A stretch of DNA of 64,000 nt from Paenibacillus albidus (GCF_014644435.1 NZ_BMKR01000002.1:186001-250000); one strand, 5' to 3'. Counted from the stretch's first letter, positions 33,879-43,108 are shown. Translations and numbers: made by a program. The notes: generated by a model from the letters alone, not told the origin.

Positions 33879-34575
33879 GGAAGACCACCTCCTCCGACAG
33901 AAAGACCGGTCCATCCGTGCACGCTTTACGCTGACCGTCACGGCAGGAGACACTGCAGACCAGACATGCTCCAATCCCGCAGGCCATCCGGTTCTCCAGC
34001 GACAAATGGACCCGGGCCCTGCTTCCGGCTTCCACCGCAGCAAATCCCTTCAATTGTGCAGCCTTGAGCATAGGCAGCGGCCCGCATACAAAAACATGAT
34101 CATAAGCGGAAAAATCCACACTGTCCAGCACCAGGCCCCCCACGTTCACTGTCAGCTCTGCGGCAAAAGGACGAAAGGCTTCCGTCCGAAACGGCTCCCG
34201 GCTAAACCCTAAGTAGATGTCACAACCCGGCAGCTGCTTGGCGCAATAAAAAAGCGGGGCGATTCCGATTCCCCCGCCTACGAGCGCCACTTTGCCGTCG
34301 ACCTGCGGAAACCCGCGGCCAAACGGCCCCTCCAGCGAAAGCGGCTCTCCCGGGACCAAGCCGGCCAATAATTCCGTCCCCTCCCCTACAACATGGTAGA
34401 GAAATTCAATTCCGTCTTCATGGACTTGATGTATGCTAAGCGGTCTGGAAAGAAGCGGATAGGCTCCCCATGCCCGCAGCATGTAGAATTGGCCCATCTC
34501 ACCGCCGTAATCTCCCGCAACCCTGAGTTGATACACACCGTCTGTCAGCCGCTCGTTACTTATCACCGTCGCCAC
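33871..34575 (-). CDS. pyrK: Dihydroorotate dehydrogenase electron-transfer subunit
   Basis: A 234-aa FAD and [2Fe-2S] protein. [12 protein letters not shown] binds [14 protein letters not shown] binds NAD, and the C-terminal cysteines C199-x4-C204-x2-C207 plus C219 hold the cluster. It forms the heterotetramer with PyrD and reduces NAD. The start is best placed at GTG 34575, with AAGGAG nine bases before; an in-frame TTG at 34593 overlaps that site. A TGTGA-N6-TCACA box lies 60 bases upstream, hinting at oxygen- or cAMP-type control. Confidence 0.92.
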   Translation of the reverse strand: MATVISNERLTDGVYQLRVAGDYGGEMGQFYMLRAWGAYPLLSRPLSIHQVHEDGIEFLYHVVGEGTELLAGLVPGEPLSLEGPFGRGFPQVDGKVALVGGGIGIAPLFYCAKQLPGCDIYLGFSREPFRTEAFRPFAAELTVNVGGLVLDSVDFSAYDHVFVCGPLPMLKAAQLKGFAAVEAGSRARVHLSLENRMACGIGACLVCSVSCRDGQRKACTDGPVFLSEEVVFHD

Positions 34576-34634
34576 GTTATCAAGCTCCTTCAAATTTTAT
34601 CTTATTAAGATTGCCTTAGAAGGAGTTCAAAATC

Positions 34635-34650
34635 TGTGACATAATTCACA
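34635..34650. promoter_or_regulatory. Second FNR/CRP-type box, upstream of pyrK
   Basis: A perfect TGTGA-CATAAT-TCACA. Toward pyrK it is followed after four bases by TTGAAC and, 17 bases on, TAATAA, a weak promoter. The box centre is then near -47, off the classic -41.5, so the exact mode is unclear. Confidence 0.45.
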
Positions 34651-34821
34651 ACCCGGTTATTTTCTTCTCCACCCCCCGCGTTCATAGGGCTCTGGAACGG
34701 CCGTTACTCCTCCGAGAGCTTCTTCCGCATGAAGCGCCCAGTGTAACTGCATAAAACAGTGCAACAATGGAGATAACAAAGGAGAAAATGATGGGAATTC
34801 GGATAAAAGGAGGTCACTTGG

Positions 34822-35691
34822 ATGAACTATTTGTCTAACGGCCGGAAACAACTCGTCCTCTTTTTCACTGCCTTGGTCTTTGCTCTATCTGCCCCTTTTT
34901 CTGAGTATGCCTCTGCGTCGCTGTCCCTTCCGCAAGCTGGAGCGGATCAGGTTGAACTTGAGAAGAAAGCGCAAAATCAGCATGCTGTTCCTGCAGGCTC
35001 TGCAGCCGCAGCCCGCGTCCGCAGAAGCTCCAAAGGGCTTTCCCTTAGTGAGCTGCTGCGTAAATATCCCGAGACGATCATGACCCGGGGGCCGCGGAGC
35101 AAGTCGATCGCACTTACCTTTGATGACGTTCCCGATCCCCGGTTTACTCCCCAGCTGCTGGATGTGCTCAAGCAGCATCATGTCCGGGCTACTTTTTTTG
35201 TGGTAGGCAGCCGGGCAGAGAAACATCCCGCCCTGGTAGCCAGAATGATTCGGGAAGGGCATGTTATTGGCAATCACTCCTACAATCATCCCCAATTCGC
35301 AAAGCTGCAGATGAACGAATTCCGGACACAAATTATCAGGACCGAGAACATCCTCTTCTCCTTGTCCGGTTATAAACCGAAGCTGATCCGGCCGCCGTAC
35401 GGCGATATTAATGAACAACAGTTGAAATGGGCCAAGTCACATGGCTACAAGCTGGTCAACTGGAATGTAGATTCCCTGGATTGGCGGGGGCTTCCCAAAG
35501 CACAGGTCCGCAACAATATTATCGCCCATGCCGGAAGAGGATCGATTATTCTGCAGCATGGCGGAGGCGGCCACAACAGCAACCTGAAGGGGACCATCCA
35601 GGCTCTGCCGGAGGTCATCAGTATTTTGCGCAAACGGGGGTATACCTTTGTTACCGTTCCCCAGATGCTGCAGGTGTCCCAAAAGAAATAA
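34822..35691 (+). CDS. Secreted polysaccharide deacetylase (CE4, NodB fold)
   Basis: A 289-aa protein. A signal peptide (hydrophobic about 10-30) and a low-complexity linker precede the NodB domain (about 90-285). The five CE4 motifs are visible: TFDDVPD with the catalytic base and metal Asp, HSYNHP with the metal histidines, RPPYGD, DSLDW, and ILQHGGG with the catalytic His. It removes acetyl groups from peptidoglycan or another N-acetylated glycan at the cell surface. Ribosome site AAAGGAGGT. Its own terminator follows. Confidence 0.9.
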   Translation: MNYLSNGRKQLVLFFTALVFALSAPFSEYASASLSLPQAGADQVELEKKAQNQHAVPAGSAAAARVRRSSKGLSLSELLRKYPETIMTRGPRSKSIALTFDDVPDPRFTPQLLDVLKQHHVRATFFVVGSRAEKHPALVARMIREGHVIGNHSYNHPQFAKLQMNEFRTQIIRTENILFSLSGYKPKLIRPPYGDINEQQLKWAKSHGYKLVNWNVDSLDWRGLPKAQVRNNIIAHAGRGSIILQHGGGGHNSNLKGTIQALPEVISILRKRGYTFVTVPQMLQVSQKK

Positions 35692-35726
35692 AACGAAAGG
35701 TGCCTCCATGGCACCTTTCGCTTCGT
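35691..35726 (+). terminator. Terminator of the deacetylase gene
   Basis: CGAAAGGTGCC pairs with GGCACCTTTCG, directly after the stop codon. The T-run after it is short. Confidence 0.65.
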
Positions 35727-35766
35727 ATGATGAAATATTCAGTTAACTTTTGCTTCATATAACCAT

Positions 35767-36438
35767 TTAATCCAGTACATATAATTGTACATATTGGTAG
35801 CCGAAGTCGGCTACAAAGCTTTGGCTTCCCGGTATAAAAATATCAATGCGGTTCCCTTTAATTGCGCTGCCCATATCCTTGGCTGTAGCCACAAACGCCA
35901 GCTTGGGCAGGCCAGGGTGTGAATGCCCGGTGACCAGAACCTTGGTTCCAAGCGGAATCACGCTGGGGTCAACTGCAATGGTGCCAAGCTTCAGCGGATC
36001 TCCGAAGTAATCGACCGGTCCCCATTTGCCATTCTCGCTCGCGGCGGAGGAATAGGCAGAGGCTTTTACCTGCAGCGTATTGTTATAATTGAAGACCTTG
36101 CCCCATGCTTCCACTGTGCTGGTATTCGGCTCCACATTGAGACTGGCCGTAACCGTGTCCGTATTTTCGTTCCGGACTTCTTCTGCAGCAACGCTTTTGG
36201 CGTTCATCCGGCCTGGAATCTTGATCTCAAGTCCCGCATATATGTTGAGGGCAGCTACCCCCGGGTTCGCTCTCATAAGGTGATTAACTCCAACACCATA
36301 TTGCTTGGATAGCGAAAAGTACGTGTTGCCTTCTTTGGCAACATGAATATTGTCTGCCTGTGCGGGAACGGCGTGCAGCAAAGCACTGATCCCCATGACA
36401 GCAGCCATAGCCTTGATCGTTCTGAATCTGTTCTTCAT
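35767..36438 (-). CDS. LysM and 3D-domain cell wall protein (YocH-like)
   Basis: A 223-aa secreted protein. A signal peptide (about 5-30) is followed by one LysM repeat (about 33-78, with NTYFSLSKQYGVGVNHLM), a linker, and a C-terminal 3D domain (about 125-223) with three conserved aspartates in TIAVDPSVIPLGTKV, ATAKDMGSAIKGNRIDIF. 3D domains are lytic-transglycosylase-like (Sps/RpfB relatives) and turn over wall glycan. I start at ATG 36438 with AAGGAGGAAC. In B. subtilis yocH is in the WalRK regulon; I did not find a clear WalR box here. Confidence 0.88.
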   Translation of the reverse strand: MKNRFRTIKAMAAVMGISALLHAVPAQADNIHVAKEGNTYFSLSKQYGVGVNHLMRANPGVAALNIYAGLEIKIPGRMNAKSVAAEEVRNENTDTVTASLNVEPNTSTVEAWGKVFNYNNTLQVKASAYSSAASENGKWGPVDYFGDPLKLGTIAVDPSVIPLGTKVLVTGHSHPGLPKLAFVATAKDMGSAIKGNRIDIFIPGSQSFVADFGYQYVQLYVLD

Positions 36439-36647
36439 ATGTTCCTCCTTCGAATCTTTGCGCAATTGTTGCAAATGGGTTACACAATCTGCTCTTCTGC
36501 ACCTATGTACATCGATCTCTTGAGCACGTGAAGATATGTGTTTTGTAAATTAACAGTCTTTAATATATCACAACTTTGTAACCTGCGCCAAAGAAATTGT
36601 TACCATTTTGAAATTAAATACAGATAAAGCGTTATTTTTATGAGTAA

Positions 36648-36675
36648 TAGTTACATAATTTTAATTATGTAAACC
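36648..36675. repeat. 28-bp dif-like near-palindrome, copy D
   Basis: Arms TAGTTACATAA and TTATGTAAACC flank the centre TTTTAA. It is the most symmetric of the four copies and reads in the opposite sense to A, B and C if the GTTTAC arm sets direction. Confidence 0.6.
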
Positions 36676-36742
36676 AAATATGGAGCTCTTCCCTATCCCA
36701 TGAATACTACATTTTCACTTTTCAATTAATTTTCTCAAAGAT

Positions 36743-36759
36743 TTTACACAGATTTAACA
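36743..36759 (+). promoter_or_regulatory. Possible PhoP box before ppk
   Basis: TTTACA-N5-TTAACA has the 11-base spacing of PhoP direct repeats; a weaker TTCTCA precedes it at the same spacing. TAAAAT follows 20 bases on. Phosphate control of polyphosphate kinase would make sense, but this rests on two good repeats only. Confidence 0.4.
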
Positions 36760-36833
36760 TTTCCCCCTTCGGCAAAGAGTAAAATGATAGAATACGAAAA
36801 GATAAAAGACAATGAATGATACTTGGAGGGTCC

Positions 36834-38948
36834 ATGAACACAGAAGAGATTAACACTAACCACAGCACCCCGGCGGCTGCATACCTGAACAGGGATTTAA
36901 GCTGGATCGAATTTAACCGACGTGTACTCCAGGAGGCACAGGACCCCGACAACCCTCTCATGGAACGGGCCAAATTCCTGGCCATTGTGTCCAGTAATCT
37001 GGATGAGTTCGTAAGTGTGCGTGTAGCAGGCATTCAGGATCAGATCCGGGCCGGCTATACCAAAAAGGATTTTACCGGGTATACGCCCTCCGGTCTGTAT
37101 AAACGCCTGATTAAACGGGTAACCAAGATTACTGCCGACCAGTACCGCACCTTCCGTGATCTTTCACGTCATTTGCATAAAGAAGGCATTGTTTTCGTCA
37201 ATTATGAAGACCTGAACCAATCCCAGGAGCAGGCAATGGAGCAATATTACCGGGACATTATCTATCCAGTTCTAACACCGATGGCTGTCGACCAGAGCCG
37301 TCCATTCCCGCTGGTTCACAGCCAGTTTATCTATTTGGCGGTCGTTCTGACACGCAAGAACAGCCAGGAAGAGGAGCCTTATTTCGCGATTCTCCAAATC
37401 CCTTCCAATCTAACGAGGTGCATTCCACTGCCTCACCGCTCCAACAGCAAGAAGCGGCAATTTGTACTGATAGAAGATGTGATCAGACATCACATTCAGA
37501 CCTTGTTCAGCGGCTACGAGCCGGTGGCGGTCAGTGAATTCCGTTTAACCCGCAACTCTGACCTGACCATAGATGAGGAAGGTGCGGAGGATCTGCTCGA
37601 GGAGATTGAAAAAGAGCTGCGCAAACGGCGCCGGGGCGTGCCTGCACGTCTGGAAGTGCAAAAAGGCATACACCCCTATGCGCTGGAACAGCTGCAGGCT
37701 GAGTTTGAAATTGAGGATTTTGTTTCTGAAATTGAAGGTCCGCTGGACCTTGGCTTCCTGCGCCATTTTGCCGGCAGTCTCAAGGGCTTCAGCTATATGC
37801 ATTACCCGCCCGTTGAACCTCTTTACCCCGTGGAATTCGAGGAGAATGAGGATTTCTTCGAAGTGCTGCGCGAGCGTGACGTGCTGGTCTACCACCCTTA
37901 TGAATCTTTTGATGCGATGACGGATTTCATCATTCAGGCCTCCGAAGACGAGCAGGTCATGGCGATCAAAATGACGCTGTACCGCGTGAGCGGCAAATCC
38001 CCGCTGATTACAGCCCTGGCCAACGCTGCAGAAGCCGGCATCCAGGTCACTGTGGTTGTGGAGCTCAAAGCCCGTTTTGACGAGGAAAGGAACATCGCCT
38101 GGGCACGTAAGCTTGAGCAATCCGGCTGCCATGTCGTCTACGGGCTGGTTGGCCTCAAAACCCATGCCAAAATCACGCTGATTGTCCGGCAGGAAGGTAC
38201 AGAGCTCAGACGTTATGTCCATGTGGGGACCGGGAATTATAATGACAGCACGGCCAAAGCTTATACAGACATAAGCCTGTTCACCGCCCATACAGATATC
38301 GGTCTGGATGCTTCCGAGCTGTTCAACCAGATGACCGGTTATTCCGCAAATTATGACTGGAATTCCTTCATTGTGGCACCCACCAATATGAGTCTCTCCC
38401 TGCAGAAGCTTATGATGCGGGAAGCTGAACATGCCGCAGCGGGCCGGCCGGCCCGCATCATTGCCAAGATGAACTCGTTGTCCAATCAGCAGGTGATAGA
38501 TGATCTGTACAGCGCTGCACAAGCCGGAGTCACCATTGATCTGATAGTCCGCGGTGTCTGCTGTCTGCGTCCGGGGATTGAAGGCCTCAGCGAACGGATT
38601 ACGGTGCGAAGCATTGTCGACCGTTTTCTGGAACACTCCCGGATCTATTACTTTGAGAACGGCGGAAAACCCGAGGTGTATTTATCGAGTGCGGACTGGA
38701 TGACCCGCAACCTTACCCGGCGTATAGAGCTGATGTGTCCGGTGCTTAACCCTGCCATCCGCAAGCAAATTGTCAAGATCCTGGACATCACCCTGAAGGA
38801 CAATGTGAAGTCCAGCTTCCTTCAACCTAACGGATATTACGTCCGGGCAGACGACAAAAAGGCCCCGTTCCGGAGCCAGTTCGCCGCTATGGATGTTAGC
38901 CATTGGAAGGGAAGCCGAGCTTTACCTTCACTGCCCAAGCTGCCTTAA
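36834..38948 (+). CDS. ppk: Polyphosphate kinase 1
   Basis: A 704-aa PPK1 with the usual four-part layout: N domain (LNRDLSWIEFNRRVLQEA), head domain, and two phospholipase-D-like C domains. The phosphohistidine is probably the His in VGLKTHAKITLIVR (near residue 444), followed by RYVHVGTGNYND. It polymerises the gamma phosphate of ATP into polyphosphate reversibly. ATG 36834 has GGAGGG just before; the frame extends 18 bases further without one. It converges on ppx and their 3' ends overlap by 53 bases. Confidence 0.95.
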   Translation: MNTEEINTNHSTPAAAYLNRDLSWIEFNRRVLQEAQDPDNPLMERAKFLAIVSSNLDEFVSVRVAGIQDQIRAGYTKKDFTGYTPSGLYKRLIKRVTKITADQYRTFRDLSRHLHKEGIVFVNYEDLNQSQEQAMEQYYRDIIYPVLTPMAVDQSRPFPLVHSQFIYLAVVLTRKNSQEEEPYFAILQIPSNLTRCIPLPHRSNSKKRQFVLIEDVIRHHIQTLFSGYEPVAVSEFRLTRNSDLTIDEEGAEDLLEEIEKELRKRRRGVPARLEVQKGIHPYALEQLQAEFEIEDFVSEIEGPLDLGFLRHFAGSLKGFSYMHYPPVEPLYPVEFEENEDFFEVLRERDVLVYHPYESFDAMTDFIIQASEDEQVMAIKMTLYRVSGKSPLITALANAAEAGIQVTVVVELKARFDEERNIAWARKLEQSGCHVVYGLVGLKTHAKITLIVRQEGTELRRYVHVGTGNYNDSTAKAYTDISLFTAHTDIGLDASELFNQMTGYSANYDWNSFIVAPTNMSLSLQKLMMREAEHAAAGRPARIIAKMNSLSNQQVIDDLYSAAQAGVTIDLIVRGVCCLRPGIEGLSERITVRSIVDRFLEHSRIYYFENGGKPEVYLSSADWMTRNLTRRIELMCPVLNPAIRKQIVKILDITLKDNVKSSFLQPNGYYVRADDKKAPFRSQFAAMDVSHWKGSRALPSLPKLP

Positions 38949-40425
38949 ACGCCTTCAGGGCGTTCTCTATGTCCTCCAGACCAATCAGCAGGGCCATCGT
39001 GCCTTGCAGTTCAAGTGTGAGGGTATTCCCATGCAGAGCGGCTTTCAGGCCGCTCACAATCCCTATCTCGGTGCTGTCCAGCGCGATACTCAATTGGACA
39101 AGCGTGCCGAGCTTATGAATCCACTCTTCGTCGGTTGGCAGCAAGATGTCCTTATGTACCTGGGACAGCTTCTGCTTCCGGCTTTTTGTGCTGTAGGAAG
39201 AAATCATCGCACACAGGATCAGCTGACGGTGAGTAAGGCCGCGAATGGGCGAGTTCATTAACCAGTACCTGGTGTGACGCTTGGACTGATAATAGTTTAT
39301 ATTGGTCCCCGTACGGTGCAGCATGATCGAAACGTAGACCAGCATCTCCTGCTCTGCCCGGTTATCTTCTTCCTTGAAGGCCTCAAACAAGCTGCTGGCC
39401 AGCTTGCAGATATGGTCCAGATGGCGTTTCGACGTGTGAATGTCAAAGCGGATGATTGTACCCAGGCTGTACTCCAGAGCACTGTCCCGAACCGGCTGCT
39501 CCGGCCTTAGCAGATCATGAAGCATGCCTTCCCTAAGACCTTCCCCGCTGATCAGCGCCTCACTGGCACCAATGTAACGGTAGACGGTATGAAAAATGAT
39601 CAAACCCGAAACGATAATATCCGCCCGGCTTTTGGACAACCCGTCCAGGTCCTTGCGTTTCTCGTAAGGCATGGCAGGCAGCATCTCCATAAAATGCTCA
39701 ATGGTCTGCGTAGAAAGGGTATAACCATGGGAATTGGGCAGCGAATACTCTCTTAGCTTCTGGTCCAGCTTGCCCAGGGAACGGAGTGTTCCACCCAGTC
39801 CGAAGAGGGGGAGTCCTCCCCCGGTGTTCAGCCAGTCATGCTCCACCAGTCTGCCGAGCACATAGGTTCTTAACCTCTGCACATGCTCTCCCGTCCAATT
39901 TCCCCCATGGCCAAACATGATATTGGTGTTGACAGCCCCAAACGGAAACGAAATGCTGTGCTGATAACGGCGTCCACGAAACAATGTAACCTCCGTACTT
40001 CCCCCGCCAATGTCGATGACAAAGCCATCCTCCACATTAAAAGCATTAATCACGCCTAGAAAACCGAAGTAGGCTTCCTGATGGCCGCTGATAACTTCGA
40101 TGGGAATCCCGGCCGACTGGGACAAAAAAGAAATGATCTCCGCAGAATTGGCCGCATTACGGATAGCCGCCGTAGCACCGGCGCGGATTTGCTCCACTCC
40201 GAAAGCAGAGCAAATCTCCTTGAACTGGCGCAGTACAGGAATAACGGTCTCCATATCCTTCTGTTCCAGCCTGCCTTCCTTCGTGATCTTCTCACTCAAA
40301 CGTGCGGAATATTTGCATTCCTTAATAATCTTGTATCCCCCCTCAGGGGTAGTATCGTAGATTACCAAACGAATGGAGTTGGAACCAATATCAATAATGC
40401 CAATCCGGCAGAGGTCATCTGTCAT
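38896..40425 (-). CDS. ppx: Exopolyphosphatase, Ppx/GppA family
   Basis: A 509-aa enzyme that releases phosphate from polyphosphate or pppGpp. The ASKHA-fold motifs are IGIIDIGSNSIRLVIYD near the N-terminus, GATAAIRNAAN, and VIDIGGGSTEVTLF near residue 137. After about 310 comes an HD-like helical domain (HTSKRHLDHICKLASSLF). It is encoded opposite ppk, and the last 18 codons of each gene overlap on opposite strands. Ribosome site AAGGAG. Confidence 0.93.
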   Translation of the reverse strand: MTDDLCRIGIIDIGSNSIRLVIYDTTPEGGYKIIKECKYSARLSEKITKEGRLEQKDMETVIPVLRQFKEICSAFGVEQIRAGATAAIRNAANSAEIISFLSQSAGIPIEVISGHQEAYFGFLGVINAFNVEDGFVIDIGGGSTEVTLFRGRRYQHSISFPFGAVNTNIMFGHGGNWTGEHVQRLRTYVLGRLVEHDWLNTGGGLPLFGLGGTLRSLGKLDQKLREYSLPNSHGYTLSTQTIEHFMEMLPAMPYEKRKDLDGLSKSRADIIVSGLIIFHTVYRYIGASEALISGEGLREGMLHDLLRPEQPVRDSALEYSLGTIIRFDIHTSKRHLDHICKLASSLFEAFKEEDNRAEQEMLVYVSIMLHRTGTNINYYQSKRHTRYWLMNSPIRGLTHRQLILCAMISSYSTKSRKQKLSQVHKDILLPTDEEWIHKLGTLVQLSIALDSTEIGIVSGLKAALHGNTLTLELQGTMALLIGLEDIENALKAFKAAWAVKVKLGFPSNG

Positions 40426-40532
40426 GTGTATGTACTCCTTTTTTGTTCATTGAGCATCTATTATACATGTTTTGGCCCCATAAATGTATTTGCATACCCC
40501 CGGAGTGAATATCGGGCCGTCCTCCGGAAGAT

Positions 40533-40570
40533 AACAAAACGGCCACCGAAGGGTTGATCCGGGGCCGTTT
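40533..40570 (-). terminator. Terminator of the amino acid ABC operon
   Basis: On the minus strand AAACGGCC and GGCCGTTTTGTT form a hairpin with a T-rich tail, 13 bases past the ATPase stop. Confidence 0.75.
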
Positions 40571-40582
40571 GCCTATAATGCT

Positions 40583-41305
40583 CTATAAAACTTTGCTAAG
40601 AAAATCACGGGTCCGCTCATGCTGAGGATGGCCGAACACCTCGGCGGGAGTTCCCTGCTCGACAATGTAACCACCGTCCATGAACAGGATGCGGTCGCCT
40701 ACTTCACGCGCAAAACCCATTTCATGTGTAACAATAACCATAGTCATTCCGGCCACCGCCAGTTTTTTCATGACCTCCAGCACTTCGCCAACCATCTCCG
40801 GGTCCAGTGCCGAGGTCGGCTCGTCAAAAAGCATGACATGCGGCTGCATGGCGAGTGCGCGGGCAATCGCAATCCGCTGCTTTTGTCCCCCGGACAGTTG
40901 GGCCGGATAAGCATTTTTTTTGTCTTCAAGCCCGACCGTGCGCAGCAGCTCCATCGCGATTTTGTCCGCTTCCGTCTGTTGCAGTTTCTTTACTTTCACA
41001 GGCGCGAGCGTAATGTTCTGCAGTACGGTTTTGTGCGGGAACAAATTAAACTGCTGAAATACCATGCCCATTTTCTCACGGGTTACATTAATATCATGTT
41101 TTTTGCCGGTGATCGACTGTCCCTCAAAGGTGATCTCGCCCCCGGTTGGCTGCTCCAGCAGATTTAAGCAACGCAGAAAGGTGCTTTTCCCTGAACCGCT
41201 GGGGCCAATGACAACCACAACCTCGCCCTTGCGGATATCCAGATCAATGCCTTTGAGGATTTCCAGCTTTCCGAAATGCTTTTGCAGGTTCTTAACCGCG
41301 ATCAT
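40583..41305 (-). CDS. Polar amino acid ABC transporter ATPase
   Basis: A 240-aa GlnQ-type ATPase. Walker [10 protein letters not shown] (about 34-42), Q-loop [17 protein letters not shown], signature [16 protein letters not shown], Walker [14 protein letters not shown] and H-loop [10 protein letters not shown] are all present. It powers import of a polar or charged amino acid with the permease and binding protein encoded upstream. It overlaps the permease gene by 14 bases. Confidence 0.94.
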   Translation of the reverse strand: MIAVKNLQKHFGKLEILKGIDLDIRKGEVVVVIGPSGSGKSTFLRCLNLLEQPTGGEITFEGQSITGKKHDINVTREKMGMVFQQFNLFPHKTVLQNITLAPVKVKKLQQTEADKIAMELLRTVGLEDKKNAYPAQLSGGQKQRIAIARALAMQPHVMLFDEPTSALDPEMVGEVLEVMKKLAVAGMTMVIVTHEMGFAREVGDRILFMDGGYIVEQGTPAEVFGHPQHERTRDFLSKVL

Positions 41306-41951
41306 CCGTGTTCAGCCTCCTTTCGAATCTGCCCAGCAGTTTGGACATGCTGAATGTCAGAATAAAATACATAAAGGCGACGATCACAAGCGGGGTCATC
41401 CCGTCATAGGTGATTGTCGAAACGGAGCGTGCCTCAAACATCAAGTCGGCAACACCGATAAAAGAAATAATGGAAGACTCCTTGATAATGGTAATAAATT
41501 CATTGCCGATGGCAGGCAGCACACTCTTCAGTGCCTGCGGCAGCACGATATAACGCATCGTCATTCCCTGCTTCATGCCGAGGGAACGGGCTGCCTCTGT
41601 CTGACCACGGTCCACACCCTGAATCCCGGCCCGGAAAATCTCGGCAAGATAGGCTGAACTGTTAATGGAAAGCGTAATGGCCCCCGACTGGATCGCTGTA
41701 AATTCGATCCCCACCGTGGCCAGCCCATAGTGGATAAGGAACAGCTGAACAAGCATAGGTGTGCCGCGCAGGAACTCCACCCACGCTGTCGCCACAAAAC
41801 GTAGTACCCAAAACTTGGACATCCGCAGCAAGGAGACGATAATCCCCAGGATGAAGCCAAAAAACACACCTAGAACCGCCAGCAGCAGGGTGTACTGCAA
41901 ACCGGACAGAAAAAAACTGCGGTAATCATAAGCCATTTGAAAAATATTCAT
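41292..41951 (-). CDS. Polar amino acid ABC transporter permease
   Basis: A 219-aa HisM/GlnP-type permease with about five membrane helices. The EAA loop that docks the ATPase reads [23 protein letters not shown]; before it, [20 protein letters not shown] is typical of the family. It forms a homodimeric channel with the ATPase of the same operon. The start is an ATG with TAGGGAGG upstream. The middle gene of three. Confidence 0.94.
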   Translation of the reverse strand: MNIFQMAYDYRSFFLSGLQYTLLLAVLGVFFGFILGIIVSLLRMSKFWVLRFVATAWVEFLRGTPMLVQLFLIHYGLATVGIEFTAIQSGAITLSINSSAYLAEIFRAGIQGVDRGQTEAARSLGMKQGMTMRYIVLPQALKSVLPAIGNEFITIIKESSIISFIGVADLMFEARSVSTITYDGMTPLVIVAFMYFILTFSMSKLLGRFERRLNTDDRG

Positions 41952-42087
41952 AACCCGAGCTAAACCTCCCTACTTCCAAAAAAATAGAAAACAGCGGATT
42001 GCCGCCATTTTCTGCAAGGTAAACCGTTCACTGCAACTTTCGCTGCACCTGTATCTTTACGATTTCGCCAGTGTTGACCGCTTCTGC

Positions 42088-42903
42088 TTACTCGCCGTCG
42101 GCAAGCTTGCTTGCAGCTGCAACATACTCATCGATCTTGCCTTCCGATTGCAGACGTTTCAGCGTCTTGTTAACTTGATCCAGCAGTTCAGTATTGCCCT
42201 TCTTGATACCTACCACGTATCCGTCATCCTCAACTTCCAATGCAGCATCGGTAATGACCAGACCCGGCACATTCTTGACAAAGGATTTCGCCACAGGCCC
42301 TTCCATAATGGAAGCATCTACACGGTTGGACTGCAGCTGCAGCACGATTTCGGAAATTTTGCTCAGCGAAGTCAATTGTGCACCTTCAATGCCCTTGGCA
42401 ATATCTTCTTGAATGGAGCCGGTTTGAATGCCGATCTTGGCGCCTTTCAGGGCGTCGATGTTCGAGAATTTATCTTTGTCCGCTTCACGCACCACTACAG
42501 CCTGCTCAGCTTTGTAGTAGATATCGGACAGATCAACGGCTTTCTTGCGTTCTTCAGTCGGGCTCAGACCGGAAATGACCATATCAATTCTTCCGCTTGA
42601 CAGTTCATTCAGCAGGGAATCAAAAGGCAGGTCTTTAACGACCAGCTCGGCACCCATATCTGCCGCAATATCCTTGGCGATGTCGATGTCAAAACCAACA
42701 ATCGTGTCCTTGCCGTCTACAACCTTGTGAAATTCATAAGGAGGAAAGTCAGCGCTTGTTCCAAGTGTAAGCGTCTTGGCGGTTGGGCTCGCAGTGGCCT
42801 CGCCGGTGGCCGCAGTAGTGTTCTCGTCTTTGTTCTGTCCGCATCCGGTCATCAGTCCCACCGTAAGCAGCATTCCCAGTGATAGTTTACCCCATTTATT
42901 CAT
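42088..42903 (-). CDS. Amino acid ABC transporter substrate-binding lipoprotein
   Basis: A 271-aa SBP_bac_3 protein. Signal peptide with lipobox LMTGC (Cys about 20), then a Thr/Ala-rich linker and the two-lobe binding fold, with LGTSADFPPYEF, GFDIDIAKDIAADM, DMVISGLSPTEERKKAVDLS and IGIQTGSIQED. The combination fits a polar amino acid; I cannot tell which. I place the start at ATG 42903 with AGGGGAG; the longer frame is out of place. A consensus promoter stands upstream, and the permease and ATPase genes follow. Confidence 0.93.
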   Translation of the reverse strand: MNKWGKLSLGMLLTVGLMTGCGQNKDENTTAATGEATASPTAKTLTLGTSADFPPYEFHKVVDGKDTIVGFDIDIAKDIAADMGAELVVKDLPFDSLLNELSSGRIDMVISGLSPTEERKKAVDLSDIYYKAEQAVVVREADKDKFSNIDALKGAKIGIQTGSIQEDIAKGIEGAQLTSLSKISEIVLQLQSNRVDASIMEGPVAKSFVKNVPGLVITDAALEVEDDGYVVGIKKGNTELLDQVNKTLKRLQSEGKIDEYVAAASKLADGE

Positions 42904-42955
42904 TTCTGTATCTCCCCTATCCGTAAAATATCCATATCGCTGTATTGACCGATTT

Positions 42956-42984
42956 ATTATAAAACAATGCGCATGAATATGCAA
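42956..42984 (-). promoter_or_regulatory. Sigma-A promoter of the ABC operon
   Basis: On the minus strand TTGCAT (42984-42979), a 17-base spacer and TATAAT (42961-42956), about 50 bases before the start codon. Confidence 0.75.
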
Positions 42985-43108
42985 AGACATTTTTGTGACA
43001 ACACGGGCAATCAACCTGACCTTCAACCGGGCTTTCAAAAGGTAATCGTCCTTAGGTCAATTTGCACCGGACTAATATATTTGTTATTGGAAGTCAATAT
43101 TGCGCTTT

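Larger units (their letters stand above)
36439..36833. other. Intergenic region between divergent wall-protein gene and ppk
   Basis: About 395 AT-rich bases with dif-like copy D (36648-36675), a Pho-box-like pair of TTWACA repeats (36743-36759) and a TAAAAT -10 candidate (36780-36785) for ppk. No small gene with a ribosome site is visible. Confidence 0.6.

Noticed and set aside
36439..36600. WalR box before the LysM-3D gene
   Set aside because: No pair of TGTWAH at 5-base spacing was found on either strand.
37545..38636. 363-codon minus-strand frame opposite ppk
   Set aside because: Shadow; the His- and Phe-rich composition is typical of an antisense reading.
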